Notes: a model not told the origin generated them from the sequence alone. A DNA stretch of 45,580 bases from Deltaproteobacteria bacterium (GCA_013286585.1 JABDFK010000010.1:1-45580), one strand, 5' to 3'. Shown: positions 1 through 8,339, counted from the first letter of the stretch. Program-made: numbers and translations.

Positions 1-260
1 TGGCTGAACGCCAAGCACTTTTGGCTAAAATCAGCGGCCATTCTGTGAAATTCAAGGCTGCTGCCGGGGATTCCGACAAACTCTTTGGAACTGTTACTAC
101 AACAGACATTTCTAAAGAATTGGAAAAAATGGGACACTCGATCGACCGCCGCGACATTCACCTGGAAGAGCCAATCAAGCTTCTGGGCACACATAAAGCC
201 ACGATCAAAATGGGTGATGGACTAGAAACCACACTTCAGGTCGTTGTTGAGCGCGCATAG
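1..260 (+). CDS. rplI: 50S ribosomal protein L9, C-terminal part (5' end outside window)
   Basis: L9 binds 23S rRNA in the large ribosomal subunit and helps keep the reading frame. The reading frame is open from the first bases of the window and ends at 258-260, so this is the 3' part of a gene that starts upstream. The visible residues include the C-terminal domain pattern SGHSVKFKAAAGDSDKLFGT, then VTTTDI, IDRRDIHLEEPIK and a final GTHKATIKM segment, which is the usual order in L9. A TTG at 21 could be taken as a start, but the frame continues upstream with sense codons typical of the L9 linker. A hairpin terminator follows at 276-311. Confidence 0.95.
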   Translation, partial: AERQALLAKISGHSVKFKAAAGDSDKLFGTVTTTDISKELEKMGHSIDRRDIHLEEPIKLLGTHKATIKMGDGLETTLQVVVERA

Positions 261-275
261 TTTTTTGTTTGTTTT

Positions 276-311
276 GAGGGCCTCACGCTTCAGCGCCGGG
301 GCCCTCGTTTT
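276..311 (+). terminator. Intrinsic terminator after rplI
   Basis: A perfect 7-bp stem GAGGGCC (276-282) / GGCCCTC (300-306) is followed by GTTTTT. It lies 16 nt after the rplI stop. It overlaps the last codons of the minus-strand gene at 283-483. Confidence 0.75.
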
Positions 312-483
312 TAGATAGCGATTGCAGTACGACATCCTGAAGGATCGAGCCCGTGGCTTGGCGAATCTGCTCTAGGGACAAGGCTCCTGTTTCCGCTGGA
401 AACGAACTTAAGATAAATGCGCGAACCTGCTCTTCAGGCAAACTCCAGCGCTCCACCATCAATTTAATGAGATCTTCCACCAT
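283..483 (-). CDS. Small hypothetical protein, 66 aa
   Basis: Not recognised. A small, leucine- and glutamate-rich soluble protein, probably helical, starting MVEDLIKLMVERWSLPEEQ. It has no signal peptide or membrane segment. The ATG at 481-483 is preceded on the minus strand by a G-rich site (AGGGGGGATC) at good spacing, which is the main support for translation. The gene ends convergently with rplI, and its last codons (EGPGAEA) are written by the rplI terminator stem. Another frame on the plus strand is open here but lacks a convincing ribosome site. Confidence 0.55.
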   Translation of the reverse strand: MVEDLIKLMVERWSLPEEQVRAFILSSFPAETGALSLEQIRQATGSILQDVVLQSLSKNEGPGAEA

Positions 484-711
484 GATGATCCCCCCTATTT
501 TATGGACCGAAATCCATGAAACTAAGGTTAGTCAACATCGACGAATACCCCTAGCGCTTATCTTTTTTGGGACGGTTTTTGGACCTAAGTCGGTCGCTCT
601 GTGAACCTTTTTCAAAAGAGCTCTGTCTGCGATAGGTTCCTGGGTAATGCGTTTGAAGTTGCTGGGCCGTGATGGTACCTGACCACTTGGGAATAAACCC
701 GGGGGACCACA

Positions 712-1050
712 ATGAAACAGCTCACCATCATCGCAATCATGCTGATTTCAAGCACGGCTTTTTGCCGAGGCCCCAACAGAGACAACAGAGACGTGGTGAT
801 CGTTATTGCATGCACTAACAATGTGACCGTCTATGCTCGCGGAGAGCCCGTCGAAGGCATGAGCGTGCTCATCGAATTTCCAAGCGGAACGCAGTTAGTT
901 CGTGAGGACGGAGTCCTTGCCATTCGTTCTGACAAAAGCCTTTTGGCCAACTCAAAGTCAGCCGTTGTTTATGGAAACCAACAGAGCTCAGGCTATTTTA
1001 TTCTAAGCCCTGCACGTGACCCCTATCCGGGCCATTGCCAGTCTTTCTAA
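712..1050 (+). CDS. Small exported protein, 112 aa
   Basis: Not recognised. The N-terminus MKQLTIIAIMLISSTAFC looks like a Sec signal peptide with cleavage near residues 17-19. The mature part contains two further cysteines (one early in VIACTNN, one near the end in GHCQSF), which could form a disulfide in the periplasm. The middle (EPVEGMSVLIEFPSG, then VREDGVLAI) resembles a small beta-sandwich segment. The start is supported by the site CGGGGGACC a few bases upstream. Independent transcription is likely, since the upstream gene is on the other strand. Confidence 0.72.
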   Translation: MKQLTIIAIMLISSTAFCRGPNRDNRDVVIVIACTNNVTVYARGEPVEGMSVLIEFPSGTQLVREDGVLAIRSDKSLLANSKSAVVYGNQQSSGYFILSPARDPYPGHCQSF

Positions 1051-1171
1051 AAGATCAAAACTGATGCGTATCTTTGGCTGCCTGCAGAGCGCAATATATA
1101 CATGTTAGAAACCTGTCAGTGGATCGTATGGCTGGAGCCTGATAAAGTCCTTTGAACCTAAAGGAGACTTC

Positions 1172-1573
1172 ATGAAAAACGCTTTTTTAATTTGTGCCAT
1201 GACACTGATAGCGAGCTGTTCGGCATTGGCTTCAAGATCTTTTCCCGTCACCTATGATTGCCAAATCCAGGCGGCAATTGGTGCACCAGTTGTCTCTAAA
1301 AAAGTGACCTTTACGGCCCAAGATGCCGCCCAAGACGCGGCCGCCCTACTTGTTCAGGCCGGTGGCTACAGTTATGAGTTGGCTCTGACCAGCTGGGCAG
1401 CAAACATGACTAAAGACGGTCAACCCCACATTTCGCTGAGCCTTTGGAAAAAGGAGGCCTCGGGCCTAATTAAAACAAACATTGCTGCCGCTGATGGCGT
1501 CCATATTGAAGATAACCTTGGTGAGTCCATTGGAGATACCAATACGGTGATAATCACTTGTCGCCCCGAATAA
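1172..1573 (+). CDS. Small exported protein or lipoprotein, 133 aa
   Basis: Not recognised. The start MKNAFLICAMTLIASCSALA gives a signal peptide. It can be read as a type I peptide cleaved after ALA or as a lipobox (IASC, Cys16), so the mature protein is either periplasmic or lipid-anchored. The mature sequence has Cys in YDCQIQ and near the C-terminus (IITCRPE), a pattern that recurs in other small exported proteins of this window, where the Cys pair may form a disulfide. A strong AAAGGAGA site precedes the ATG. It converges with dnaB, 8 bp away. Confidence 0.75.
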   Translation: MKNAFLICAMTLIASCSALASRSFPVTYDCQIQAAIGAPVVSKKVTFTAQDAAQDAAALLVQAGGYSYELALTSWAANMTKDGQPHISLSLWKKEASGLIKTNIAAADGVHIEDNLGESIGDTNTVIITCRPE

Positions 1574-1581
1574 GGAGCGGA

Positions 1582-3000
1582 CTAAAGGTTCGCGCCTGGA
1601 GCGAAATTTTTTGGCTTACCGAAATTGCCGGAAGTTACCGTTGAGCTTGGTGGTGGTGGTGGCAGCGGATGTTGACTTCCGGAGTCTGCGTCCCTGAAGC
1701 GACCGTGCTCGGCCTCCCAACGCAGCTTCACGGTGCCGGTGGGACCATTGCGCTGTTTTCCGATGATAACTTCGGCATTGCCCACCACTTCGGAATTCTC
1801 TTTATCGTAATAGTCCTCGCGGTAGAGCATCATAATGACATCGGCATCTTGCTCGATAGAACCAGATTCCCGCAGATCGGAAAGCATCGGACGCTTCTCT
1901 GTTCGACCTTCGACTCCCCGGTTGAGCTGAGCCAGCGCAATCACAGGAACATCAAGTTCTTTGGCCAAGGCTTTCAGTGCCTTAGATATTTCAGAAACTG
2001 CGCGTTCGCGGTTCTCAACTTTGAGCTTCAGATCCATCAACTGCAAGTAATCGATGATGATCACATCTAGTCCGTGTTGCGCTTTGAGCCTGCGGGCGCG
2101 GGCGCGAACTTCTGTCGGGCTGATTCCGGAGCTTTCATCGATGTACATCGAAGAGTCACTGATATGACCCGCCGCCTGAATCAGCTTAGGCCAAGCAGAG
2201 TCGCTAATTTTCCCAGAGCGAATGTCGTTCATTGAAATTCTGGCCTCTGCAGCCAAAAGCCGCATCATGACGGCCTCACGGGACATCTCTAAAGAAAAAT
2301 AAGCCACCGTCTTTTTGTTTCGAAGCGCCATGTGCTGCGCCAAATTCAAACTGAAAGCGGTTTTCCCCATGGACGGACGAGCGGCAACAATCAAGAGTTC
2401 TCCACCATGAAGTCCAGAGGTCATTCGATCCAATTGTGTAAAGCCCGTTGAGACACCAGTGATATCCGCTTTGCGACGATAAAGGTCCTCGATCTTAGCA
2501 ACGCTGGATTTCACCACCTCCAAGGGATTGATTAAACCCTCGGTGCGTTTAGATTGAGAAAGTTTGTAAAATTTTTCTTCGGCTTGATCGATGAAAAGAT
2601 CCACCTCAGCAAAGTCCTCATTGAAAGCGTTATCAATAATTTCGTTGCTGGCAGAGATCATTCGACGGAGCACCGACTTTTCCCGTACGATTTTAGCGTA
2701 GCTTCCAATATTGGAAGCGCCGATGGTTTTGTTCACCAAATCCACCAAATACTCTGTACCACCAGCGGCCTCGATGTCGCCCTTGGTTTGCAGGTGATTA
2801 GAGACCGTGATTAAATCAATCGGTAAATTTTTCTGATTCAACTCAGCAATCGCTAGGTAAATTTTTTGATTTTGAGGCTTATAAAAGTCGGCCGAGGTCA
2901 AAACATCGGCAACCTGATCCCAGGCTTCCTTGTCCAGCATTAAGCCGCCAAGGATCGACTGTTCAGCCTCTAAATTTTGCGGTGGTATACGAGCAGCCAT
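1582..3000 (-). CDS. dnaB: Replicative DNA helicase DnaB
   Basis: DnaB is the ring helicase that unwinds DNA at the replication fork and recruits primase. At 472 aa it has normal family length. Visible features are the N-terminal domain (PPQNLEAEQSILGGLML), the Walker A site ARPSMGKTAF near residue 207, Walker B with IIDYLQLM, the DLRESGSIEQDADV segment and IIGKQRNGPTGTV near the end, followed by a proline-rich tail. The ATG at 2998-3000 is chosen because GGGGGGAC lies 9 nt upstream and because residues before it are encoded by a palindromic repeat (3028-3160), giving an arginine-rich stretch not found in DnaB. A Fis-like gene lies upstream in the same direction. Confidence 0.97.
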   Translation of the reverse strand: MAARIPPQNLEAEQSILGGLMLDKEAWDQVADVLTSADFYKPQNQKIYLAIAELNQKNLPIDLITVSNHLQTKGDIEAAGGTEYLVDLVNKTIGASNIGSYAKIVREKSVLRRMISASNEIIDNAFNEDFAEVDLFIDQAEEKFYKLSQSKRTEGLINPLEVVKSSVAKIEDLYRRKADITGVSTGFTQLDRMTSGLHGGELLIVAARPSMGKTAFSLNLAQHMALRNKKTVAYFSLEMSREAVMMRLLAAEARISMNDIRSGKISDSAWPKLIQAAGHISDSSMYIDESSGISPTEVRARARRLKAQHGLDVIIIDYLQLMDLKLKVENRERAVSEISKALKALAKELDVPVIALAQLNRGVEGRTEKRPMLSDLRESGSIEQDADVIMMLYREDYYDKENSEVVGNAEVIIGKQRNGPTGTVKLRWEAEHGRFRDADSGSQHPLPPPPPSSTVTSGNFGKPKNFAPGANL

Positions 3001-3027
3001 AAAAAAATGTCCCCCCCGAAACATTGG

Positions 3028-3160
3028 AAAGCGATAAAAAGCTTGGATCCTTCGTTGGTCGTTCGGTCGCCGTCGAACCCTTGGTTCGCTTTCAGCGAAA
3101 CGACGTGCAGTAGCACGCCTTCGCGCTGTCTTCCTCTCGCCTTCCATCTTCGAACGCTTT
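3028..3160. repeat. Modular hairpin repeat, copy R1 (degenerate outer arms)
   Basis: The fis-dnaB gap (3001-3302) holds this element. It shares GGATCCTTCGTTG, TTCGGTCG, CGCGCT and CCTCTCGCC in the same order with the element at 11389-11509. It also contains nested alternative hairpins: CGAACC (3074-3079)/GGTTCG (3083-3088) and TTCGCT (3085-3090)-TTC-AGCGAA (3094-3099), enclosed by CGTCG (3071-3075)/CGACG (3101-3105), followed by CGTGC-AGTA-GCACG. The same module with compensating changes occurs in the copy at 45405-45580. The outer arms are weak here (AAAGCG 3028-3033 / CGCTTT 3155-3160), so the exact ends are uncertain. I see no gene in the rest of the gap. Confidence 0.7.
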
Positions 3161-3302
3161 AAAAAAGGCCGGATCAGCCAGCACTACTAAGAGCGTTCTG
3201 AAAATTTTGCGGGCCCTGTGGATTAGGGTCGTACTGGATGTGGCCCGTCGATGTTGTTTTGACTTAACCTGCGATTTCTCGCGAGTTCAAGACAAAACTA
3301 GC

Positions 3303-3605
3303 TTATGAATTTAGTTTTTTGACTCGAATTTTGTAATTGTCGATTTTCTTTTTTAGGGTGTTGCGATTGATGCCAAGCATTTGCGCGGTTTTTACTTGGT
3401 TGCCGTTATGGGCGCGCAAAGCGATCTCTAGAAGAGGACGCTCTACTTGCTCCAAAACGATGCTGTACAAACCTGTTAATTCCACTTGTGCGTCCTGTTG
3501 CTGTACAAAAAGGACTTCAAGTTTGCTCTTAATTAATCTTTCCAAGCTGACGTTGGTGAGGTTGGCGACAAAAAGATTTTCTGAGCTGTTCAGGTTCGGC
3601 GTCAT
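3303..3605 (-). CDS. Fis-family DNA-binding protein, 100 aa
   Basis: A small nucleoid/regulatory DNA-binding protein of the Fis type. The length (100 aa) matches Fis (about 98). The C-terminal half carries the Fis/NtrC-type helix-turn-helix: LLEIALRAHNGNQVKTAQML followed by GINRNTLKKKIDNYKI, with the usual N-Q-x-x-x-A...G-I-N-R-x-T-L-x-K-K pattern. The N-terminal half is poorly conserved, so it may not activate inversion reactions as enteric Fis does. AGGAG lies 6 nt before the ATG. It lies 91 nt downstream of queE and upstream of dnaB on the same strand, so a shared transcript is possible. Confidence 0.85.
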   Translation of the reverse strand: MTPNLNSSENLFVANLTNVSLERLIKSKLEVLFVQQQDAQVELTGLYSIVLEQVERPLLEIALRAHNGNQVKTAQMLGINRNTLKKKIDNYKIRVKKLNS

Positions 3606-3696
3606 GGCACTCCTACATAGAATTTTGGATTAAGTGTTGTTCTTTCTGGTCTTAACTTTACTCGACGAAACAGCAAAGATTGAAAATTTGATGTCT

Positions 3697-4341
3697 TCAT
3701 ACTCCGCGTGTTTCGGAAGACCAAATATATTTATGTAGCTGCAAATGCAAGCGTGCAGTTGATTTTTTTTGAAGAATTTTTTCCGCCAACCATCGCGGTT
3801 CGACATTTCGATATGATGGACTGTATAAAACCATAAACTTTTCGAAAATAAGGTATTGACGACAGAAATTTTCTGACCAGTCAAAATCGCGCTCACTACA
3901 AATTACAAACTTAAATTCGATATCTGGATTTGTGATCAAAAGATTTTTTAAGTCAAAAGAATCAGCCGCACCACTGTCCGGAGTTTTCACGTCGAGCACT
4001 AATTTCACTCGAGGATCCACCTCTGCACATGACAAAGAGCCACTTGTTTCCAGAGATACTTTATAACCCTCATCACAGAGGCTGGTCATCAGAGGTAAAA
4101 CTTGTTTCTGGAGGAGGGGCTCGCCGCCGGTGATGCAAACATTGGGTGCGCCAAAGCTACGAACCCTATCAAGTATTTGAGAAAGGTCCTGATGCTCACC
4201 TTCGTAATAGGCATAAGTGGTATCACAATAAGTGCAGCGCAAATTGCATGCGGTGGTTCTTACAAAAACTGTCGGCACTCCGACATAAGAGGACTCGCCT
4301 TGAATGCTATGAAAAATTTCATTGATTTTTAAACTCGGCAT
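3697..4341 (-). CDS. queE: 7-carboxy-7-deazaguanine synthase QueE
   Basis: A radical SAM enzyme of queuosine/7-deazaguanine biosynthesis that converts 6-carboxytetrahydropterin to 7-carboxy-7-deazaguanine. Visible are the N-terminal INEIFHSIQGESSYVGVPTVFVR, the iron-sulfur motif CNLRCTYCDT (the three cysteines of CxxxCxxC), ITGGEPLLQ, SLETSGS and the C-terminal QLHKYIW...TRGV. I place the start at the ATG at 4339-4341 because family members begin a few residues before INE; an ATG at 4354-4356 and a TTG at 4381-4383 are in frame and no ribosome site decides between them. The gene is divergent from ftsK. No other queuosine gene is seen in the window. Confidence 0.9.
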   Translation of the reverse strand: MPSLKINEIFHSIQGESSYVGVPTVFVRTTACNLRCTYCDTTYAYYEGEHQDLSQILDRVRSFGAPNVCITGGEPLLQKQVLPLMTSLCDEGYKVSLETSGSLSCAEVDPRVKLVLDVKTPDSGAADSFDLKNLLITNPDIEFKFVICSERDFDWSENFCRQYLIFEKFMVLYSPSYRNVEPRWLAEKILQKKSTARLHLQLHKYIWSSETRGV

Positions 4342-4446
4342 TTGGTCGAGGACCATCTGCCATCCGAGGTGGATGAAAGTCAAGGTTGTGGGGCTTGCGG
4401 CGACTAATCCTCCCCAGATGCCTGAAAATATTTGTAAAATTATTCG

Positions 4447-6816
4447 ATGAGCCGCTTATTTCAAAAATTCAGACAAGACATCATCGGTATATTGCTTTTG
4501 GCCTCCGGCCTGTTTTTGGGGCTAGCATTATTTAGCTTTAACCCCAGCGACCCGTCGTTCAATTCGACAGGCAAAAGCCTGCAGGTTCTCAACTACTGCG
4601 GCTATGTGGGCAGTTTTGTTTCTGATATTCTTTATCAGGTTCTGGGTCTTTCGGCGGTACTACTGGTCCTTGGCGCGGTTCGCATGGGCGTATTGAGCTT
4701 TCAGGGTCAGGCACCGTTCTTTAAGAGTCTACGCATGATTTGGGCTTCGGTATTGATTTTGACGTTCACTTCGCTTCTTTCGATCTATCTGCCGAACACT
4801 CGTGTCTTCCACGATCAGATCATTGTGGGCGGACTGCTGGGCGTTGGAATTTCCCACGCGCTGATTAGGGCCCTGAACCCTGTGGGCGCTCAAGTTGTGC
4901 TGTGGGCGGCGGCAGCGATGCTCACGGTCTTTTACAGCGAGAAAACTATTCACGAGTTGCTGAAGATTCCTCGGGTTGCCGTCCAGCTGTTGAAGAGGTT
5001 CTTTCAGGCTCAGTGGAAAACTCTCAACCAGCAGCGTAAAAAGAAAAATGTGGATAATTCTGTGGGAATCGCCGCGAAACCCGCAGAGCGCAAGCTTTTC
5101 GCGCTCAAGCCCGAGGTGGCCACTTTAGAGCCCAGCCAGCTCTCACTGAACCCATCGCATGAAATTCTAGATCCCGATGAAAGCGCCGATGAAGAGGCCC
5201 ATCCTTCTGACTTCGGCCGGAATGACAGTGCCGGGGCGGTGCCCCCAGGGCCCATCAAGCGACGCAAAGTGGTTTTGAAAACGCCCGTGCAGCGGCGAGT
5301 GGAAAACTGGGAGCTTCCCAAGCTCAGCTTGCTGGAAGATCCACCGGCCTCACGTGTTCGTCTGGATGAAAAGGAGATCAAGCATAAAGCGCAGATTCTT
5401 CGCGATAAACTGGCGATCTTCGAAGTTACCGGCGAGGTGGTTGCCGCGAAACCAGGCCCCGCGGTCACCATGTTTGAGTTTCGGCCTGATGCCAATGTTA
5501 AACTCAGTGAGGTCACTGCCCTCGAAGATGACTTGACCCTGGCCCTTTCCAGCGAATCGCTTCGTATTTTGGCGCCGATTCCTGGGCGGGACGTGGTGGG
5601 TATTGAGACCTCGAACGTCAATCGTGAAACTGTTTACTTCAAAGACATGTTAGCGGACGACGAGTTCTGGAAAGAGGACATGAAGCTGCCAGTGGCCCTG
5701 GGGAAGACCTCCACCGGCGAATCCAAGATCATCGACCTGAGAAGGTTACCGCATTTAATGGTGGCGGGAACCACTGGTTCAGGAAAATCCGTGTTCACGG
5801 TGTCGATGCTGATGGGACTCTTGTTTAAACATTCCCCGAAAACGCTGAAGCTCATCATTGTTGATCCGAAACAGGTGGATTATACGGCGTTTGAAAAAGT
5901 TCCGCATCTGGCTCTTCCTGTGATCAGCGATACCCGCCAAGCGGTGGTCGCACTGAAATGGGCCGTCAATGAAATGGAAAAGCGCTATCGCTCGATGAGT
6001 AAATTTGGCGCTCGCGGCCTCGAGATTTACAACGAAAGCGTGAGCAAGCTCTCAAAAGAGCAACTCGAAGAGCATGAAAAAATCAATGCAGAGCTAGACG
6101 CCACTCCGGGTAAAAAAGGCGACAAGTATTACTGCCAACAGCTTCCGTACCTAGTGATTGTGCTGGAAGAGTTCGGTGATCTGATGACCGTGAACAAACA
6201 AGATGTCGAGCACTCTGTGGTGCGATTGGCTCAGAAAGCCCGTGCTGCGGGCATTCACCTGGTGCTGGCGATGCAAAGTCCCCGCAAAGAAGTGGTCACC
6301 GGACTGATTAAAACCAACATTCCAGGTCGCATCGCCTTCAAAGTTTCCAGCGGCATGGATTCAAGAGTGATCTTAGATGAGCCCGGCGCAGAACGCCTGC
6401 TAGAGCGCGGGGACATGCTTTACAAGAGTCCCGGAAGCTCGTCTTTGATTCGCCATCACGGCCCCTACTTGAGTGATAAAGAAGTGGTGGACGTCGCTAA
6501 ATTCTGGGCCGAGCAAGCCGATCCTGAATATGATCCGTCGGCACTGAAGGCGATTGAAGGACCCGAGGATGACGTCATGGGCGAAGGCGCAGCTTTTGGC
6601 GAACAAGAATATGACGAACGCTATGACGAAATTTTATCTTGGGCTTCCGGACAAAAAGCGATCAGCGCTTCGCTGATTCAAAGAAGGTTTTCCATCGGTT
6701 ATCCAAGAGCTGCCCGCTTGATCGAAACATTTGAGCGCGAAGGTGTCGTTGGTCCAGCTAGTGGCAGCAAGCCGCGTCAAGTGCTGGTAAATAATCTGTC
6801 CTCGCTAGAAGAATAA
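4447..6816 (+). CDS. ftsK: DNA translocase FtsK
   Basis: FtsK anchors at the division septum and pumps DNA to clear the chromosome terminus and activate XerCD recombination. The 789 aa protein has about four N-terminal membrane segments (residues about 11-163), a charged linker (about 190-300), and the motor. Walker A (AGTTGSGKSVF) is near residue 440 and Walker B-like LVIVLEEFGDLM near 575, with Glu where many homologues have Asp. A C-terminal winged-helix gamma domain (ISASLIQRRFSIGYPRAARL, about residues 738-757) reads KOPS sites. The linker is short compared with enteric FtsK. No clear ribosome site precedes the ATG, but no better start exists. Confidence 0.96.
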   Translation: MSRLFQKFRQDIIGILLLASGLFLGLALFSFNPSDPSFNSTGKSLQVLNYCGYVGSFVSDILYQVLGLSAVLLVLGAVRMGVLSFQGQAPFFKSLRMIWASVLILTFTSLLSIYLPNTRVFHDQIIVGGLLGVGISHALIRALNPVGAQVVLWAAAAMLTVFYSEKTIHELLKIPRVAVQLLKRFFQAQWKTLNQQRKKKNVDNSVGIAAKPAERKLFALKPEVATLEPSQLSLNPSHEILDPDESADEEAHPSDFGRNDSAGAVPPGPIKRRKVVLKTPVQRRVENWELPKLSLLEDPPASRVRLDEKEIKHKAQILRDKLAIFEVTGEVVAAKPGPAVTMFEFRPDANVKLSEVTALEDDLTLALSSESLRILAPIPGRDVVGIETSNVNRETVYFKDMLADDEFWKEDMKLPVALGKTSTGESKIIDLRRLPHLMVAGTTGSGKSVFTVSMLMGLLFKHSPKTLKLIIVDPKQVDYTAFEKVPHLALPVISDTRQAVVALKWAVNEMEKRYRSMSKFGARGLEIYNESVSKLSKEQLEEHEKINAELDATPGKKGDKYYCQQLPYLVIVLEEFGDLMTVNKQDVEHSVVRLAQKARAAGIHLVLAMQSPRKEVVTGLIKTNIPGRIAFKVSSGMDSRVILDEPGAERLLERGDMLYKSPGSSSLIRHHGPYLSDKEVVDVAKFWAEQADPEYDPSALKAIEGPEDDVMGEGAAFGEQEYDERYDEILSWASGQKAISASLIQRRFSIGYPRAARLIETFEREGVVGPASGSKPRQVLVNNLSSLEE

Positions 6817-6884
6817 TGTTCTGCCTTGACTCCAAAGACTTGCCTAGATGTGATGTTAGCACATTAACAAATCAAGGAGGATCC

Positions 6885-7454
6885 ATGTTATCAATTCGTT
6901 CCACTCTTGCTGTTTTGGCACTCGTTGTTGCCGGTTCAGCTCAAGCAATCACTATGACCGATATCTCTCACGCTGTTGCAGAGAACATTGTTGCACCCAA
7001 CGCAGGTTTGGTTTTCAAAGTTGGCGATGAGGCCGCTTACAAATTGGCGATTTCAAGTTTCATCAATGGAACCATGGACATCTCTGTGAAGTCTGTGGAC
7101 ACCAATGCTGTTGTTCTTGATCAGTCGATTGCAGTGATGGGTCAAAACCAAAGCTGCGAAGAGACCATCAATCCAAACACAGGCGCTGTGACCAACATGG
7201 TTTGCAACGGTAAACCGCAAGATCCTGGTAGCTCTAGCGACATCGAAGTGGTTGATTCTAAAGAAGAGAGCGTCACAGTTCCGGCGGGAACTTTCGACTG
7301 TCTTTGGATCAAGGCTCACAATAAAAAAGACAACACAGACATTGAACAATGGATCAATCCTAAGTTGATTCCTGTTTTAGGTCTGGCGAAAATGAATGCT
7401 CCCACGCAAATGGGTGTTATGGTTGTTGAGCTGACTTCTTTCAAAAAGAACTAA
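6885..7454 (+). CDS. Exported protein, 189 aa, periplasmic
   Basis: Function unknown. The signal peptide MLSIRSTLAVLALVVAGSAQA is clear, with cleavage after AQA. The mature domain appears beta-rich, with VTVPAGTFDCLWIKA followed by EQWINPKLIPVLGLAKM. This VPAGTF-x-C pattern followed by a W-x-x-P strand is seen in periplasmic lipid/lipoprotein-carrier-like proteins, but I would not assign that role here. Two cysteines (QSCEET and MVCNGK) may pair. The ATG at 6885 is fixed by the AAGGAGGATCC site directly upstream; an in-frame upstream ATG overlapping the ftsK stop region has none. The next gene begins in the overlapping TAATG. Confidence 0.8.
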   Translation: MLSIRSTLAVLALVVAGSAQAITMTDISHAVAENIVAPNAGLVFKVGDEAAYKLAISSFINGTMDISVKSVDTNAVVLDQSIAVMGQNQSCEETINPNTGAVTNMVCNGKPQDPGSSSDIEVVDSKEESVTVPAGTFDCLWIKAHNKKDNTDIEQWINPKLIPVLGLAKMNAPTQMGVMVVELTSFKKN

Positions 7455-8338
7455 TGCCAAGAGCCTTTCTTCCTATGAAGAAAATAAAAGGGGCCGCAGT
7501 TATCGCGGCCTTTTTTATTTCTGTCGGTAGCTTCGCGTCCGACAAATCCACAGAAAAAACAGAAACCTACAAAGACCTCATCGATAAGGCTTATAATTTA
7601 AGTGTGCAGCAAGATCGCCCTCAGGCTCTGTCGATCCTGGTGGCCGCCAGCAAGCGCGAAAGTCGCCGAAGCTCACCGCCCAAAGAACTCTTGGCCGCCA
7701 TCGAAGAAGTGGCCAATATTTTCTATTCTGACAAAACTCAACAGCTTCACGAGCTGGCGCTATCACTGAAGCAAAATGACCCTGCAGGGGCGTTGGCAAA
7801 ACTGAATGAGGCCACCCGTATTGAGCCTGACAACTTCACCGTTCTGTTAGAAACCCAGGAGCTGCTCATGGCCGTGGGGGATTGCTCTGGCGCGCTGAAG
7901 CTGGGCGAAAGAATGCTAGAGATGAATCCGTACAGCGATGCCGCGCGATTGCACAGTGCTCAGGCCGCGGTCTGTATAGGAAAGTTTGATCTCTATCTGA
8001 CTTATTCGAATTCCGGCGGCGGGGATTTAAAGGGCCCGCTTTCGATTTATTGGCAGATGGCCAACGTCGAAAGACTGTTTAAGAAGGCCGAATTCGACGC
8101 AGCCCTAGAGAAAACCGCCATAATTGAAAAGCAAAATTCTGGCTATCCAGAACCCTCCTACTGGAGATGGCGAATAGAGAACGAGCAAAAGACCAAAAGC
8201 GAAAAATCCGGGCAAAAGTACCTTTCTGCCTGCCGTAAACTAACTCCGCGTCAATTCCGCGACCTGGGGACGGACCCAAATCTCTGCCGAAGAGTTGCAG
8301 AAGTTGAAAATTGGCTAAAGAAATCACATAATCCTTAA
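7454..8338 (+). CDS. Exported TPR-like protein, 294 aa
   Basis: Probably a periplasmic helical repeat protein that binds other proteins. It has a signal peptide (KKIKGAAVIAAFFISVGSFA, cleaved before SDKS) and TPR-like helix pairs in the middle (LAKLNEATRIEPDN, then CSGALKLGERMLEMNPYS). The start is uncertain: the ATG at 7454 overlaps the previous stop as TAATG, which suggests translational coupling, while an ATG at 7475 gives a more standard signal peptide. Neither has a good ribosome site. The codons for the hydrophobic core of the signal peptide contain an intrinsic terminator (7492-7516), so readthrough may set its level. It is followed by the lptM-like gene after 1 nt. Confidence 0.75.
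   Translation: MPRAFLPMKKIKGAAVIAAFFISVGSFASDKSTEKTETYKDLIDKAYNLSVQQDRPQALSILVAASKRESRRSSPPKELLAAIEEVANIFYSDKTQQLHELALSLKQNDPAGALAKLNEATRIEPDNFTVLLETQELLMAVGDCSGALKLGERMLEMNPYSDAARLHSAQAAVCIGKFDLYLTYSNSGGGDLKGPLSIYWQMANVERLFKKAEFDAALEKTAIIEKQNSGYPEPSYWRWRIENEQKTKSEKSGQKYLSACRKLTPRQFRDLGTDPNLCRRVAEVENWLKKSHNP
7492..7516 (+). terminator. Intrinsic terminator inside the signal-peptide codons of the next gene
   Basis: GGCCGC (7492-7497) and GCGGCC (7505-7510) form a perfect 6-bp GC stem with a 7-nt loop, immediately followed by TTTTTT (7511-7516). It stands 38 nt after the stop of the gene at 6885-7454 but within the coding frame of the gene at 7454-8338. The upstream AAAATAAAAG makes the pair read as a weak terminator on the other strand as well. 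Confidence 0.7.
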
Positions 8339-8339
8339 T

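Noticed and set aside
612-821. Minus-strand frame of 69 codons opposite the exported-protein gene
   Set aside because: No ribosome site; overlaps the signal peptide of a better supported gene.
3001-3147. Longer DnaB with 49 extra N-terminal residues
   Set aside because: The extra codons are written by hairpin repeat R1 and give an Arg-rich stretch not known in DnaB; the ATG at 3000 has a good ribosome site.
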